From positions 1 through 64,000 of the forward strand of contig JACRLJ010000006.1 of assembly GCA_016215105.1 (NCBI GenBank): 64,000 nucleotides of DNA. Direction: 5' to 3'. The first letter of the stretch is position 1; every line of letters starts with the position of its first letter. Of the stretch, positions 18,522 through 29,052 are shown in pieces. The notes under the pieces are model-generated. The model did no database searches. It had not been told where the DNA came from and was given only the letters and a program-made list of their open reading frames with translations. Source of the DNA: Candidatus Hydrogenedentota bacterium (lineage in GTDB: Bacteria; Hydrogenedentota; Hydrogenedentia; Hydrogenedentales; SLHB01). A program made the position numbers and the translations under genes.

Positions 18522-19382
18522 ATGGCGTTTGTAACGATGAGGCAACTCCTCGAGGCGGGCATTCACTTCGGCCATCAGACCCGCCGCTGGAATCCGAAAA
18601 TGTCCCGCTATATTTTCGGCCAGCGTAATGGCATTTATATCATTGACTTGCAGAAGACGTACAAGCAATTGCACAAGGCGTACGTCCTCGTTCGCAACGT
18701 GGTGGCCGAAGGCGGCGATGTGCTGTTCGTCGGCACCAAGAAGCAAGCCCAAGACCCCGTTGCGCACGAAGCGCAGCGTTGCGGCATGTATTACGTCAAT
18801 AACCGGTGGTTGGGCGGCACGCTAACCAACTACGAAACCGTCAAGAAGAGTATCCGCGGTCTGCTGCGTCTCGAAGAGATGGAGACGAACGGCAAACTCG
18901 ACGCGCTGCATAAGAAGGAAGCGATCACGCTCCGCAAGGAACGGGTCAAACTGAACAAGAACCTCGCTGGCATCAAGCGTATGACGCGGCTGCCCGATGT
19001 GGTCTTTGTGATCGACGCCAAGAAAGAAGCCATTGCGGTGCGCGAGGCGCAACGCCTGGGTATTCCCTGCATTGGCATCGTGGACACGAACTGCGACCCG
19101 GATTCCGTGCCGATTCCGATTCCCGGAAACGACGACGCCATTCGCGCGGTATCGCTGTTCTGCCAGGTCATGGCGGACGCGGTGCTCGAAGGCCGGATGC
19201 GCGGCGAGAAGGTCCGCGAAGAAGCGCGTGCGCGTGATGAGCAATTGCGCAAGGAACGTGCGCTGGCGGCGAAGGCTGCGGCGACGGAAGCCAAGGCCGA
19301 AGAGGAACTGGAACAGGTATCCGACGAAGCGGAGCAAGCAGCCGCGAAATCGGTGGCGGACGCCGAAACGGCGGCTGAATAA
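18522..19382 (+). CDS. rpsB: 30S ribosomal protein S2
   Basis: A protein of 286 residues. It begins [19 protein letters not shown] with the typical TRRWNPKM and [13 protein letters not shown] motifs, and keeps the PDVVFVIDA and [15 protein letters not shown] signatures. The C-terminal ~50 residues form a charged, Ala/Glu-rich extension, a common variable tail of S2. ATG 18522 has GGAGG about 9 bases upstream; an upstream in-frame extension is rejected as non-native. It is first gene of the rpsB-tsf-pyrH-frr operon. S2 bridges head and body of the small subunit. Confidence 0.98.
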   Translation: MAFVTMRQLLEAGIHFGHQTRRWNPKMSRYIFGQRNGIYIIDLQKTYKQLHKAYVLVRNVVAEGGDVLFVGTKKQAQDPVAHEAQRCGMYYVNNRWLGGTLTNYETVKKSIRGLLRLEEMETNGKLDALHKKEAITLRKERVKLNKNLAGIKRMTRLPDVVFVIDAKKEAIAVREAQRLGIPCIGIVDTNCDPDSVPIPIPGNDDAIRAVSLFCQVMADAVLEGRMRGEKVREEARARDEQLRKERALAAKAAATEAKAEEELEQVSDEAEQAAAKSVADAETAAE

Positions 19383-19399
19383 AGGACACGTGACTGATC

Positions 19400-20062
19400 A
19401 TGAGTTTTACCGCGGACGATGTAAAGCGATTGCGTGAACAGACCGGCGCCGGCATGATGGACTGCAAGAAGGCGCTGACGGAAACAAAAGGCAATTTCGA
19501 GGCGGCGGTGACGTGGCTTCGTGAGAAAGGTATTGCGAGCGCCAGCAAGCGTACAGCGCGCGTCGCCAGCGAAGGCTCTATCGCGTCCTATATCCATATG
19601 GGCGGGAAGCTTGGCGTGCTGGTCGAGATCAACTGCGAAACCGATTTTGTAGCGCGCGGCGAAGCGTTTCAGGCCCTGTGCAAGGACATTTGCCTGCAGG
19701 TCTGCTCGGCGGCGCCCCGTTGGGTGCGGCGCGAGGAGGTCCCCCAGGACGCCATCGACGCCGAGCGCGAGATCTATAAGGTGCGCGCCCGCGAGACCGG
19801 GAAACCGGAGAAGATTCTCGACAAGATTGCCGATGGCATGTTGTCCAAGTGGTACGAAGAGATGTGTCTCATGGAGCAGCACTTCGTCAAGGATCCGGAC
19901 AAGACCATCGAACAGCTCTGCAAAGAGTTGAGCGGCAAAGTGGGCGAGAAGATCGACATCCGCCGGTTCATCCGATTCCAACTGGGCGAAGGGATTGAGA
20001 AGAAACAGTCGAATCTCGCCGAGGAAGTCGCCGAAGCGATTGCGCAAACCAAAGGGAACTGA
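19400..20062 (+). CDS. tsf: Translation elongation factor Ts
   Basis: A protein of 220 residues. The N-terminal UBA-like domain includes [19 protein letters not shown], and the first core half includes the diagnostic [10 protein letters not shown] that contacts EF-Tu. The second core half and coiled-coil region are short compared with the ~290-residue E. coli protein, resembling the compact EF-Ts of many other phyla. EF-Ts exchanges GDP for GTP on EF-Tu. It is 17 bp downstream of rpsB and directly upstream of pyrH. Confidence 0.97.
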   Translation: MSFTADDVKRLREQTGAGMMDCKKALTETKGNFEAAVTWLREKGIASASKRTARVASEGSIASYIHMGGKLGVLVEINCETDFVARGEAFQALCKDICLQVCSAAPRWVRREEVPQDAIDAEREIYKVRARETGKPEKILDKIADGMLSKWYEEMCLMEQHFVKDPDKTIEQLCKELSGKVGEKIDIRRFIRFQLGEGIEKKQSNLAEEVAEAIAQTKGN

Positions 20063-20067
20063 GCCCC

Positions 20068-20787
20068 TTGCCTCGACCCGTGTATAAGCGCATCCTGCTG
20101 AAGCTCAGCGGCGAGGCGCTCGAAAAGGAAGGGCAAGGCGGAATCGATTTCGCCTTCGTGGGCCGCTTCTGCGACGAGATCGTGGAAGTGGCGCAGTTGG
20201 GCGTTTCCGTTGGATTGGTGGTCGGCGGGGGGAATATCTTCCGCGGAACCCAAGGCCTCGACACGGGAATCGATCAGCCCACCGGCGACTACATGGGTAT
20301 GCTGGCCACGGTGATCAATGCGCTGGCGATCCAGGCGGTGCTCGAGAACAAAGGCATGGCGACGCGCGTGCTTACCGCCATCGAAATGCCGCCGGTCGCC
20401 GAGCCGTATATCCGCCGGCGCGCAGTGCGCCACCTCGAAAAGGGCCGTGTGGTCATTTTCGGCGCGGGAACCGGCAACCCGTTCTTCACGACCGACACTG
20501 CAGCCGCGTTGCGCGCTAACGAAATCGGAGCCGAGATCCTGTTCAAGGCTACCAAGGTGGACGGCATCTACGACGCCGATCCCGTCAAGCACAAGGACGC
20601 GACGCGGTACGACGAAGTGACGTACACGACCGTCTTGGCGAAGAACCTGCGCGTGATGGACGCCACGGCAATATCGATGTGCCGTGAGAGTAAGCTGCCT
20701 ATATTAGTCTTCAATTTGACCCAGCCCGGAAGTATCCTGCGGGCCTGCCGCGGCGAAAAAATCGGCACAATGGTGAAAGGAGACTGA
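20068..20787 (+). CDS. pyrH: UMP kinase
   Basis: A protein of 239 residues of the amino-acid-kinase fold. It begins [13 protein letters not shown], followed by [13 protein letters not shown] (nucleotide-binding glycine loop), [18 protein letters not shown] and [14 protein letters not shown], all diagnostic of PyrH. It phosphorylates UMP to UDP. The start is TTG at 20068, five bases after the tsf stop, which suggests coupled translation. Confidence 0.97.
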   Translation: MPRPVYKRILLKLSGEALEKEGQGGIDFAFVGRFCDEIVEVAQLGVSVGLVVGGGNIFRGTQGLDTGIDQPTGDYMGMLATVINALAIQAVLENKGMATRVLTAIEMPPVAEPYIRRRAVRHLEKGRVVIFGAGTGNPFFTTDTAAALRANEIGAEILFKATKVDGIYDADPVKHKDATRYDEVTYTTVLAKNLRVMDATAISMCRESKLPILVFNLTQPGSILRACRGEKIGTMVKGD

Positions 20788-20790
20788 CCC

Positions 20791-21348
20791 ATGGAACACG
20801 CTCTCGCAATCGAGGCGAAGAGTAAAATGCAGAAGGCGATTGACGCCTTCAAGCACGAACTCACGCTCATACGTACAGGCCGGGCTTCGGCGGCGCTCCT
20901 GGATGGAGTCGAAGTCGACGCCTACGGCTCGAAAATGAGATTAAATCAAGTCGGGACCGTCACGGCGCCCGAAGCGCGGTTGATTGTCATCACGCCGTGG
21001 GATAAGAACCTGATTCACCCCATCGAAAAAGGCATTATGACCTCGGGGCTCGACCTGGTCCCGTCAAACGACGGTCAAGTGGTCCGGGTGCCGATTCCTC
21101 AATTGAACGAGGAGCGCCGCAAAGAGATGGTGAAATTGATCGGGAAACTGGCCGAAGAAGCCAAGGTTTCGATCCGCACCACGCGCCGTCACGAAGTCGA
21201 GGTGGTCAAGAAGGCGCAGAAGGACGGCGAAGTCCCGGAAGATGACGCGCACAAGCTTTCGGCGCATATTCAGAAGATTACCGACGAGTTCTGCGCGAAA
21301 GTCGACGAGGCGTTGAGGGCTAAAGAGGCCGAGGTCATGGAAGTATAA
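20791..21348 (+). CDS. frr: Ribosome recycling factor
   Basis: A protein of 185 residues, the standard length. It has KHELTLIRTGRASAALLDGV, PWDKNLIHPIEKGI, VRVPIPQLNEERRKEMVK and the C-terminal RRHEVEVVKKAQKDGE helix. RRF with EF-G splits post-termination ribosomes. AAAGGAG lies upstream of the ATG, three bases after the pyrH stop. It is last gene before a rho-independent terminator at 21385-21432. Confidence 0.97.
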   Translation: MEHALAIEAKSKMQKAIDAFKHELTLIRTGRASAALLDGVEVDAYGSKMRLNQVGTVTAPEARLIVITPWDKNLIHPIEKGIMTSGLDLVPSNDGQVVRVPIPQLNEERRKEMVKLIGKLAEEAKVSIRTTRRHEVEVVKKAQKDGEVPEDDAHKLSAHIQKITDEFCAKVDEALRAKEAEVMEV

Positions 21349-21384
21349 TCATGCGGAAGCACGCGCGCGCCTGAATTGCGATTG

Positions 21385-21432
21385 AACCGCGGAACCGCCC
21401 TGTTCGAGGCGCGTATCCGCGGTTTTTCTTTT
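21385..21432 (+). terminator. Rho-independent terminator after frr
   Basis: A stem AACCGCGGA/TCCGCGGTT with a 22-base loop region (itself partly paired) is followed by TTTCTTTT. It closes the rpsB-tsf-pyrH-frr transcript and implies a separate promoter for uppS. Confidence 0.78.
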
Positions 21433-21480
21433 GATTGCGCGCCAGGACGACGACTGGCGGAAAGACGCGACCGGGCGATT

Positions 21481-21543
21481 GTAGCGCCGGCATCTTGCCG
21501 GCAAAGTTCAGTTGCCGCGATGCCGGTAAGATGCCGGCGTTAC
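21481..21543. repeat. GTAG-footed REP pair (BIME), copy 1
   Basis: Two inverted hairpin units of the form GTAG-CGCCGGC...GCCGGC face each other. The GTAG foot beside a palindrome is the classical REP feature. A near-identical pair lies at 48785-48847, a related pair flanks 28911-29031, and a single unit is at 63588-63619. Confidence 0.72.
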
Positions 21544-21565
21544 CTCTGATGGACAGGACGAAGCA

Positions 21566-22291
21566 GTGACACTACCGGAAATCGACAAGGAGCGGCTTCC
21601 CAAGAACGTCGCCATTATCATGGACGGGAACGGGCGCTGGGCGAAGAAGCACGGCGTAGGACGCGCCGCCGGTCACGAGGCCGGCGCCAAGAGCGTCCGC
21701 GCGGCGGTCGAAGCGTGCCGGCAGCTCGGCGGAATCAAATCGCTCACGCTGTACGCGTTCTCGACGGAGAATTGGCGGCGGTCGAAGGTGGAAGTCGAAA
21801 CCCTGTTCCGCCTCCTGAGCAAGTACATCAAGATCGAGATCGACAACATCCACAAGGAAAACATCCGCGTGGTGTTCATGGGACGCCTGGGCGCCTTGTC
21901 GGCGCGCGCACTGCGCGACATCAATTACTCAATGGAGCTTACCAAGAACAATACGGCGATGTTGCTCTGTATCGCGATGAACTACGGCGCGCGCGCGGAG
22001 ATCACCGACGCGACGCAGGCTATCGCCGCGGAAGTGAGAGCGGGAACGTTACAGGTCGAGGATATCGACGAAGCGTGCTTCGCGCGCCACCTGTACGCCC
22101 CGGAAATCTCCGACGTGGACCTCATGATCCGCACGAGCGGCGAGATGCGGATTAGCAATTTTCTGCTGTGGCAGTTGTCGTACGCGGAATTGGTCCCCTT
22201 GCCGGTGCTGTGGCCGGACTTCCGCAAACAGCACCTGTACGAGGCCATCGCCGAATACCAGGCCCGCAGCCGCAGGTTCGGGGGACGCTGA
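21566..22291 (+). CDS. uppS: Isoprenyl (undecaprenyl) diphosphate synthase
   Basis: A protein of 241 residues of the cis-prenyltransferase family. It has NVAIIMDGNGRWAKKHG (catalytic Asp, diphosphate-binding loop), GAKSVRAAVEACRQLG, LTLYAFSTENWRRSKVEV and the late DLMIRTSGEMRISNFLLWQ and YAELVPLPVLWPDF motifs. It makes the polyprenyl carrier lipid for cell-wall and glycan synthesis. The start is GTG 21566. The stop overlaps the cdsA start (TGATG). Confidence 0.95.
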   Translation: MTLPEIDKERLPKNVAIIMDGNGRWAKKHGVGRAAGHEAGAKSVRAAVEACRQLGGIKSLTLYAFSTENWRRSKVEVETLFRLLSKYIKIEIDNIHKENIRVVFMGRLGALSARALRDINYSMELTKNNTAMLLCIAMNYGARAEITDATQAIAAEVRAGTLQVEDIDEACFARHLYAPEISDVDLMIRTSGEMRISNFLLWQLSYAELVPLPVLWPDFRKQHLYEAIAEYQARSRRFGGR

Positions 22292-23130
22292 TGGCGAAGA
22301 AGTGGAGCGGCTTGGCCGTGCGCGTGTTGACGGCCGCGGTGGCGCTGCCCATTGTGCTGCTGCTGATCTGGCGTCCGGAATTGCGGCCCGCCTTTGCATT
22401 GTTTATCGGCGTCTTGGTCGCGATCGGTTTGTACGAGTACTACGCCATCGTGCGTACGTCGAACATATCGCCGGAAACGATCGGCGGAATTCTGTCCGGC
22501 ACGGCGGTTGCCCTCAGCGGGTACTACAACAGCCTCACATTGACCGGCCTCGCGCTCTATGGCGGATGTCTGCTGGTAGCGGCGCTTCACATCGTGCGGG
22601 GCCAGCACTCCGTGGCGGGACTGGCAAGCTCCGTATTTGGCGTCTTGTATCTGGGCTGGTTTCCCGCCCACGTGAATCTGTTGTTAAGTGAGCCGGTGAT
22701 CGGTCCCGGCTTGGTGACCATACTCATCGTCGCGGTCGTCTTGACGGACACCGGCGCGTATTTCGCCGGGTCTTTACTTGGACGGCACAAGCTGGCCCCG
22801 AAAGTGAGCCCGAATAAGACGTGGGAGGGCGCGGTGGGCGGTGTCGCGGTGGCGTTGGCGGGCATGGCGGTCTTGTATAAACTGGCGCCGAGTTTCGAGG
22901 CCTTGCCCGATTGGCAATTGTTGCGATACCTCCACATCGGAGCGACATTGTCCGTTGCGGCGCAGATCGGCGACTTGGCCGAATCGTGCCTCAAACGCGA
23001 CGCCGGCGTGAAGGATTCCGGCAACCTGTTTCCGGGACACGGCGGCATGCTGGACCGGTGTGACGGCCTGCTGTTCGCGGCGCCGGTGATGTACTATTTG
23101 CACGCGGTGGCGCCCGTCGCGGCTAACTGA
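22291..23130 (+). CDS. cdsA: Phosphatidate cytidylyltransferase
   Basis: A protein of 279 residues, an integral membrane enzyme with about seven to eight helices. The CTP-transferase signature is near the C-terminus: VLTDTGAYFAGSLLG, SPNKTWEGAVGG and KDSGNLFPGHGGMLDRCD. It makes CDP-diacylglycerol for phospholipid synthesis. The ATG overlaps the uppS stop by one base. The uppS-cdsA pair is widely conserved; the usual next gene dxr is absent and prfB follows instead. Confidence 0.94.
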   Translation: MAKKWSGLAVRVLTAAVALPIVLLLIWRPELRPAFALFIGVLVAIGLYEYYAIVRTSNISPETIGGILSGTAVALSGYYNSLTLTGLALYGGCLLVAALHIVRGQHSVAGLASSVFGVLYLGWFPAHVNLLLSEPVIGPGLVTILIVAVVLTDTGAYFAGSLLGRHKLAPKVSPNKTWEGAVGGVAVALAGMAVLYKLAPSFEALPDWQLLRYLHIGATLSVAAQIGDLAESCLKRDAGVKDSGNLFPGHGGMLDRCDGLLFAAPVMYYLHAVAPVAAN

Positions 23131-23148
23131 TGACTCAAGGATCAACGC

Positions 23149-24270
23149 ATGTACGATGAAGAGGCGGCGCGCGTAAGCGCGTACGCGGAACGGCTTGCGG
23201 GACTGCGCAAGTGCTTGAACGTCGACCATTCGAAGGCGCAAATCGCGGAACTCGAGGCGGTCCTCGCGGCGCCGGACTTTTGGAATGATCCCGAAGCCGC
23301 TCAGAAAACACTGCAGCGGCTCAAAGCACTCAAAGGTGTGGTAACGGCTCCGGACGCGTTGCACTACGACTTGGAAGAAGCCGGTGTCCTAATCGGCATG
23401 GCGCGTGAAGAGGCCGACGAAAGCATGCAGGCCGAAGTGGCGACGCTGGTGAATTCACTGGAAGAGCGCCTTAAACGGCTCGAACTGAACAGTCTCTTCC
23501 AGGACCCGCGCGACGACACCAATGTGATCCTCAGCATTCATCCTGGCGCCGGCGGAACGGAATCGTGCGATTGGGCGGAAATGCTCTATAGAATGATTCT
23601 GCGGTATTGCGAGCGCCGCGAATTCGTGACGGAAGTGGTGGACTACCAGCCCGGTGAAGAGGCCGGATTGAAAAGCGCGACGGTAACAGTCTCGGGACCG
23701 TTTGCCTACGGCTATCTCAAGTCGGAGGCCGGTGTGCATCGCCTGGTGCGCATATCGCCGTTTGACGCCGCGAAACGTCGTCACACCTCGTTTGCCGCTA
23801 TCGAAGTGCTTACCGAAGTGGACGAGAATATCGAAGTCGATCTGCGCGAAGAAGACATCAAGATGGACGTGTTCCGTTCGAGCGGCGCCGGCGGCCAGAA
23901 GGTCAACAAGACCAGTTCCGCCGTGCGCCTCACGCACCTGCCTACCGGGATCGTGGTGGCGTGCCAAATCGAGCGGTCGCAACATCGTAACCGCGCAACG
24001 TGTATGCAGTTCCTGCGCGCGAAGCTCTATGATATCGAAGTCCGAAAGAAGGATGCGGAATTGTCCGCGCAGCGCGAAGGCCATCAAGACGTGGCCTGGG
24101 GCAGCCAAATCCGAAGCTATGTTCTGCATCCGTATCAGCTGATTAAGGACCACCGGACCGATACGGAAACTGGCAATGTTGACAAGGTGCTCGACGGTGA
24201 CCTCGATCTGTTTACCGAGGCCTACCTCAAATGGAAGCTGGGGCTGCGCGCTCAAACGGGAGTCGCGTAG
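23149..24270 (+). CDS. prfB: Peptide chain release factor 2, without programmed frameshift
   Basis: A protein of 373 residues. It carries the RF2 codon-recognition tripeptide SPF (VRISPFDAAKRR) and the catalytic GGQ (SSGAGGQKVNKTSSAVR). RF2 ends translation at UGA and UAA. The N-terminal part (MYDEEAARVSAYAERLAGLRKCLN) runs in one uninterrupted frame: the in-frame UGA that most bacteria use for autoregulatory +1 frameshifting near codon 25 is missing. AAGGA precedes the ATG. It lies 18 bp after cdsA. Confidence 0.95.
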   Translation: MYDEEAARVSAYAERLAGLRKCLNVDHSKAQIAELEAVLAAPDFWNDPEAAQKTLQRLKALKGVVTAPDALHYDLEEAGVLIGMAREEADESMQAEVATLVNSLEERLKRLELNSLFQDPRDDTNVILSIHPGAGGTESCDWAEMLYRMILRYCERREFVTEVVDYQPGEEAGLKSATVTVSGPFAYGYLKSEAGVHRLVRISPFDAAKRRHTSFAAIEVLTEVDENIEVDLREEDIKMDVFRSSGAGGQKVNKTSSAVRLTHLPTGIVVACQIERSQHRNRATCMQFLRAKLYDIEVRKKDAELSAQREGHQDVAWGSQIRSYVLHPYQLIKDHRTDTETGNVDKVLDGDLDLFTEAYLKWKLGLRAQTGVA

Positions 24271-24632
24271 CAGGGCAAGTTCTTGGACAAAGCGCGAGCC
24301 GATGGTACCGCCGGGCTCCGGCGTGGAGAGGGTTGTGAGACGAAGACCGGGTTAACGCGTCGTGGCCGGGAGGGCGAATGTCCTCATTCGCCTGTCGGAG
24401 CGCGTAGACTACCGCCTGCGCAAGCGCGTTCCCAGGAGAATCTACCGTGTGCGTGTCACTTACTTTGCCATACGGTTTGTAGTCACACGTTGGCAGTAGA
24501 TTCTTCACTGCGTTCAGAATGACACGTTAGTAAGCAAATAAGCATATGAAATGGAACTCTAGATAGTACGTCAATGTCCTTTGGACGGCCCGAATACGGC
24601 CCGTCCAGGAACGGGAGTCACACGGTAACGTT
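24271..24632. other. Intergenic spacer with repeats before lysS
   Basis: This 362-bp stretch holds no gene that I can support. It contains a family A hairpin (24367-24392), one arm of the 32-bp repeat family (24498-24528) that pairs imperfectly with bases near 24435, and a hairpin TGGACGG/CCGTCCA at 24582-24607 shortly before lysS without a U-tract. Confidence 0.6.
24367..24392 (+). repeat. REP family A hairpin with a different stem
   Basis: CGGGAG foot followed by GGCGAATG-TCCT-CATTCGCC. The stem is perfectly paired although its sequence differs completely from the copy near the RAYT gene, while the foot and TCCT loop are the same. Confidence 0.7.
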
Positions 24633-26183
24633 ATGGACGAGCACCACAGCGCGGAAGAAGAACTAATCAAGAATCGCGTCGCCAAGATGGAGCGCCTGCG
24701 CGAGCGCGGGGATGAGCCGTTTAAGTACCTGGTGGATTTTCACGCGATTCCTGTCACGCGGGAAGAGGGCGAGTCCGATGACGCCTATCGGATTGCGGGA
24801 CGCGATGCGATAGGCTCCGTTCGTGCGCGGTTCGAGGCGGCGGAACCGCAGGGCACGGACGCGGCGCCGGTGTATGTGGGCGTGGCGGGCCGCATGGTGT
24901 CGTTCCGCGATCACGGGAAGACGGTGTTCGCGAATCTGCGTGACGAGACGGGCCAAATCCAGGTGTATCTGGCCAAGAAACACCTTAGCGAAGCGGCGTT
25001 TGAAGCGCTCAAGGATCTGGATATTGGCGACTTCATTGCGGTGGCCGGCAAGGTATTCCGCACGCGTACGCAAGAAATCACCGTGGAAGTCCGCGGCTAT
25101 ACCATTCTTTCCAAGTCACTGCGGCCGCTGCCCGAGAAGTATCACGGCTTGACAGACGTCGAGACTCGCTATCGCCAGCGCTACCTGGACATGGTCGCGA
25201 ATCCCGAAGTGCTAAACACGTTCCGGCGCCGGGTCCAGGTGGTCAACACGATGCGGGACTGGCTGAATCGCCGGGGTTACCTCGAAGTCGAGACCCCGAT
25301 GCTGCATCCGATCCCCGGCGGCGCCACGGCCCGTCCCTTCATTACCCATCACAATACCTATGACCGCGATCTCTACCTGCGGGTCGCCCCGGAACTGTAC
25401 TTGAAGCGGCTAATCGTGGGCGGGTTCGAGAAGGTGTACGAGATCAACCGCTGCTTCCGCAATGAGGGCGTGGACACGCGGCACAATCCCGAATTCACGA
25501 CCATGGAACTCTACGAGGCTTACCAAGATTATATGGGATTGATGGACGAGACCGAAGAGATGCTCGTCGCCATCATCGAGGCCACGGTGGGCGGGTTGGA
25601 ATTCGACTATCAGGGAGATCGGATCAACGCGGCGCGGCCGTGGAAACGAATCACGCTGTTCGAGGCGATTCGCGAGTACGCGGGGATAGATCTCGAGGCG
25701 ACGCAAGACCGGGACAAGGCCGCCGAGTTGGCTCGGAGCATTGGCGTGGACGTGGACCCAACCATGGGATACGGAAAAATCGTGGACGAAGTGATGTCAG
25801 CGAAGGTTCAGCCGCATCTGATTCAGCCGACGTTTCTCTACGACTATCCTCTGGAAATTTCGCCCTTGGCCAAGAAGAAGCGGGGCAATCCAACCCTTAC
25901 CGAACGCTTTCAGCCGTTCATCGGACGCCTGGAGGTGGGCAACGCCTTCTCTGAGCTAAACGACCCCATCGATCAGCGCGAGCGTTTCATGGATCAGGTG
26001 CGTCAGCGCGAAAAGGGTGACGATGAAGCGCAGTTTCTCGACGATGACTTTATCACCGCGCTCGAAGTGGGCATGCCTCCTACCGCGGGGCTGGGCATCG
26101 GCATTGACCGGCTCGTGATGCTCGTGACGAATTCCGCGTCCATCCGGGAAGTCATTTTGTTCCCGCAACTGCGGACACTTTGA
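24633..26183 (+). CDS. lysS: Lysyl-tRNA synthetase, class II
   Basis: A protein of 516 residues. An OB-fold anticodon-binding domain (about 70-190, VAGRMVSFRDHGKTVFANL) precedes the class-II catalytic domain. The latter has motif 1 near FRRRVQVVNTMRDWLNRRGY with VETPML, motif 2 CFRNEGVDTRHNPEFTTMEL and motif 3 GLGIGIDRLVML. The sequence TYDRDLYLRVAPELYLKRL is the typical lysine-site region. It charges tRNA-Lys. It is a single gene after a repeat-containing spacer, possibly with its own promoter. Confidence 0.97.
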   Translation: MDEHHSAEEELIKNRVAKMERLRERGDEPFKYLVDFHAIPVTREEGESDDAYRIAGRDAIGSVRARFEAAEPQGTDAAPVYVGVAGRMVSFRDHGKTVFANLRDETGQIQVYLAKKHLSEAAFEALKDLDIGDFIAVAGKVFRTRTQEITVEVRGYTILSKSLRPLPEKYHGLTDVETRYRQRYLDMVANPEVLNTFRRRVQVVNTMRDWLNRRGYLEVETPMLHPIPGGATARPFITHHNTYDRDLYLRVAPELYLKRLIVGGFEKVYEINRCFRNEGVDTRHNPEFTTMELYEAYQDYMGLMDETEEMLVAIIEATVGGLEFDYQGDRINAARPWKRITLFEAIREYAGIDLEATQDRDKAAELARSIGVDVDPTMGYGKIVDEVMSAKVQPHLIQPTFLYDYPLEISPLAKKKRGNPTLTERFQPFIGRLEVGNAFSELNDPIDQRERFMDQVRQREKGDDEAQFLDDDFITALEVGMPPTAGLGIGIDRLVMLVTNSASIREVILFPQLRTL

Positions 26184-26234
26184 TGGCCGCTCCGCGCAGC
26201 GTTACAGCGAACCGGCGCAGAAGGGTAATGCCCT

Positions 26235-27489
26235 ATGCGCTTTGAGACCTTTGTCGCCATGCGCTACTTGCGCGGAAAACGCAAGACCCGCTTCGTCAAT
26301 CTCATCACCATTATTTCCGTCGCAGGAGTCAGTGTCGGCGTGATTGCGCTCATCGTCGTCAATAGCGTGATGAGCGGATTTGACGAGGCGCTCCGCGCAA
26401 TGATGATCGGCAATCGGTCCCACCTCACCGTGGCGCACTTTCAGCGCACCCCCATGGAAGATTTTGATGAGGTCATCAAAGAGGTCGAAGGACTCTGCCC
26501 CGAGATCGTGGCCTCCGGGCCCTTCGTGCAGATCGAGGCGCTCATACAAAGCTCGCAGACGATCCAGAAGTTTACAACGGGCGCTTACATTATCGGCGTC
26601 GACCCCGAACGCGAAGTGCGGGTTACGGATTTGGCCGAGAACCTCACCGATCACAACCACCGGATGCACGGAGCCGGCCATGTGCCGGAAGACAAGGAAA
26701 TCGTTCTCGGGTGGAGAATCGCCGACAAGCTGGGGGCCAACGTGGGCGACTCCGTTGCCGTGTCGACGTTGAAAGAAATCCCCACTCCCTTCGGGAGCGG
26801 TCCCCAACGGCTCTATCTCACGGTTAGCGGCATATCCGAGTCGCAGATGTCCGACTTTGATTCGATCTACTGCTGGGTCAACCTGAAAACCGCGGGAATG
26901 ATGACGGACAAGGCGGGGGTGGACGGCATTCATTGCAGGCTGAAGGATCCGGACCAAGCGGACGTCGTCCGCGACCGCATTCAACAGCAACTGAGCTATC
27001 GCGCAATGACATGGTACGAAAGCCAGGAGGCGTATTTCGGCGCGCTCAAGCAGGAGAAGGTGATGATGTTCATCGTTCTCCTGTTCATTGTGCTGGTCGC
27101 CGCATTCAACATTACGAGCACACTCATTATGATGGTGATGGAGAAGCGGCGTGACATCGGCATCTTTCGCACAATCGGCGTGGGCGCCGGCGCAATTCTC
27201 CGCCTGTTCATTCTCGAGGGGCTGTTCATCGGACTCAGTGGGACGCTGATAGGCTTGGTGGGCGGCACGGTGCTGGCGTACAACCTCACGCCGGTCGCCG
27301 AATTCATCGCGCGCCAAATGGGAGTGGACCTCTTCAACAGCCAGATCTACTTGTTCGACCACATACCGGTTAAGGTCATTCCACTGGATATCACGTGGGT
27401 TACCCTTTCGGCCGTGTTCCTGACCCTCCTCTCAACGTTGTATCCGGCGTGGAGCGCGTCGCGCCTCGACCCAGTGGATGCTTTGCGTT

Positions 27490-27497
<8 letters not shown>
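26235..27497 (+). CDS. lolC: Lipoprotein-releasing ABC transporter permease (LolC/LolE type)
   Basis: A protein of 420 residues with the MacB/LolCE topology: one N-terminal helix (VNLITIISVAGVSVGVIALIVV), a large periplasmic domain (about 50-265), then three helices (FIVLLFIVLVAAFNITSTL; LFILEGLFIGLSGTLIG; TLSAVFLTLLSTLYPAW). The N-terminal ETFVAMRYLRGKRK and KRRDIGIFRTIG are typical. With LolD it extracts lipoproteins from the inner membrane towards the outer membrane, supporting a diderm envelope. A single permease suggests a LolF-like homodimer. Confidence 0.88.
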
Positions 27498-28176
<679 letters not shown>

Positions 28177-28196
28177 TCCGGCGCTGTAGATCTATC

Positions 28197-28907
28197 ATGC
28201 GCTTTTCACTAATTATTCCCGCGTACAACGAAGAAAGCCGCATCGGCGCGACGCTTTCGCAGGTATCAACGTACCTTGCAAACCAGCCGTACGATTCGGA
28301 AATCATCGTCGTAGACGACGGGAGCGTGGACCGGACGCGCGAAGTTGTCACGCGCGATTTTCCCGGTGTGCGCGTGATTCGCTATGACGAGAATCGCGGC
28401 AAAGGGTACGCGGTGCGCGCGGGGACGAACGCGGCCACAGGCGCGTACCGCGCGTACTACGACGCGGACGCGTCAACGCCGATCGACGAACTGGAAAAGT
28501 TCTGGTTGGAATTTGAGAGAGGCGCTGCGGTCGCTATCGGCTCGCGTTCGTTACCGGAGTCGCGGGTCGAGGTCCACCAGCCCTGGTACCGCGAGAATAT
28601 GGGGCGCGTGTTCAATCTGCTCCTGCGCGCGTTTGGCCTCACGCATTTCCCGGACACGCAATGCGGGTTCAAGGCGTTCACCGCCAAGGCGTGCGCAGTC
28701 ATCTTCCCCCGCCAGACCGTCGAGCGGTTCGGGTTTGACGCGGAACTGCTCTACATCGCCCAGCTACACGGCCTACCCATCGCGCAGGTCCCTGTCCGCT
28801 GGATCAACTGCCCGCACACCCGCGTCCACGCCTTAGCGGATTCCACGCGGATGATCTCCGATCTGCTCACCATCCGCCTGAATGCGCTCAAAGGCCGGTA
28901 TCGCTAA
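28197..28907 (+). CDS. Family 2 glycosyltransferase (dolichyl-phosphate glucosyltransferase-like)
   Basis: A protein of 236 residues and a single GT-A domain. It has FSLIIPAYNEESRI, EIIVVDDGSVDRTREV, YDENRGKGYAVRAG and a DADAS metal motif. Family members usually transfer a hexose to a polyprenyl phosphate. There are no membrane helices in the main body, so it is likely peripheral at the inner membrane. It starts 20 bp after lolD and may be in the same transcript. Donor and acceptor are unknown. Confidence 0.88.
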   Translation: MRFSLIIPAYNEESRIGATLSQVSTYLANQPYDSEIIVVDDGSVDRTREVVTRDFPGVRVIRYDENRGKGYAVRAGTNAATGAYRAYYDADASTPIDELEKFWLEFERGAAVAIGSRSLPESRVEVHQPWYRENMGRVFNLLLRAFGLTHFPDTQCGFKAFTAKACAVIFPRQTVERFGFDAELLYIAQLHGLPIAQVPVRWINCPHTRVHALADSTRMISDLLTIRLNALKGRYR

Positions 28908-28910
28908 AGG

Positions 28911-29031
28911 GTAGTCCGGCTTTTCCAAAGCCGGATGACTTGCGCACAATGAATCCTTCGAAGCGTGTGGGCTGCGCGGCGGATGGCGGTGATGGTTGGG
29001 GGACGATCCGGTTATGGAAAAACCGGACTAC
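28911..29031. repeat. GTAG-footed REP pair between convergent genes
   Basis: GTAG-TCCGGCTT-TCC-AAAGCCGGA at 28911-28939 faces an inverted unit at 29005-29031 (CCGGTTATGGAAAAACCGG then CTAC). The pair separates two convergent genes and could also act as a bidirectional transcription block. Confidence 0.65.
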
Positions 29032-29052
29032 TTGGTGGCCGCAGTGTTGCAT

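Noticed and set aside
18830-20047. 405-residue open frame opposite rpsB and tsf
   Set aside because: It lies antisense to two well-supported genes, has no recognisable protein pattern, and long antisense frames are expected at this base composition.
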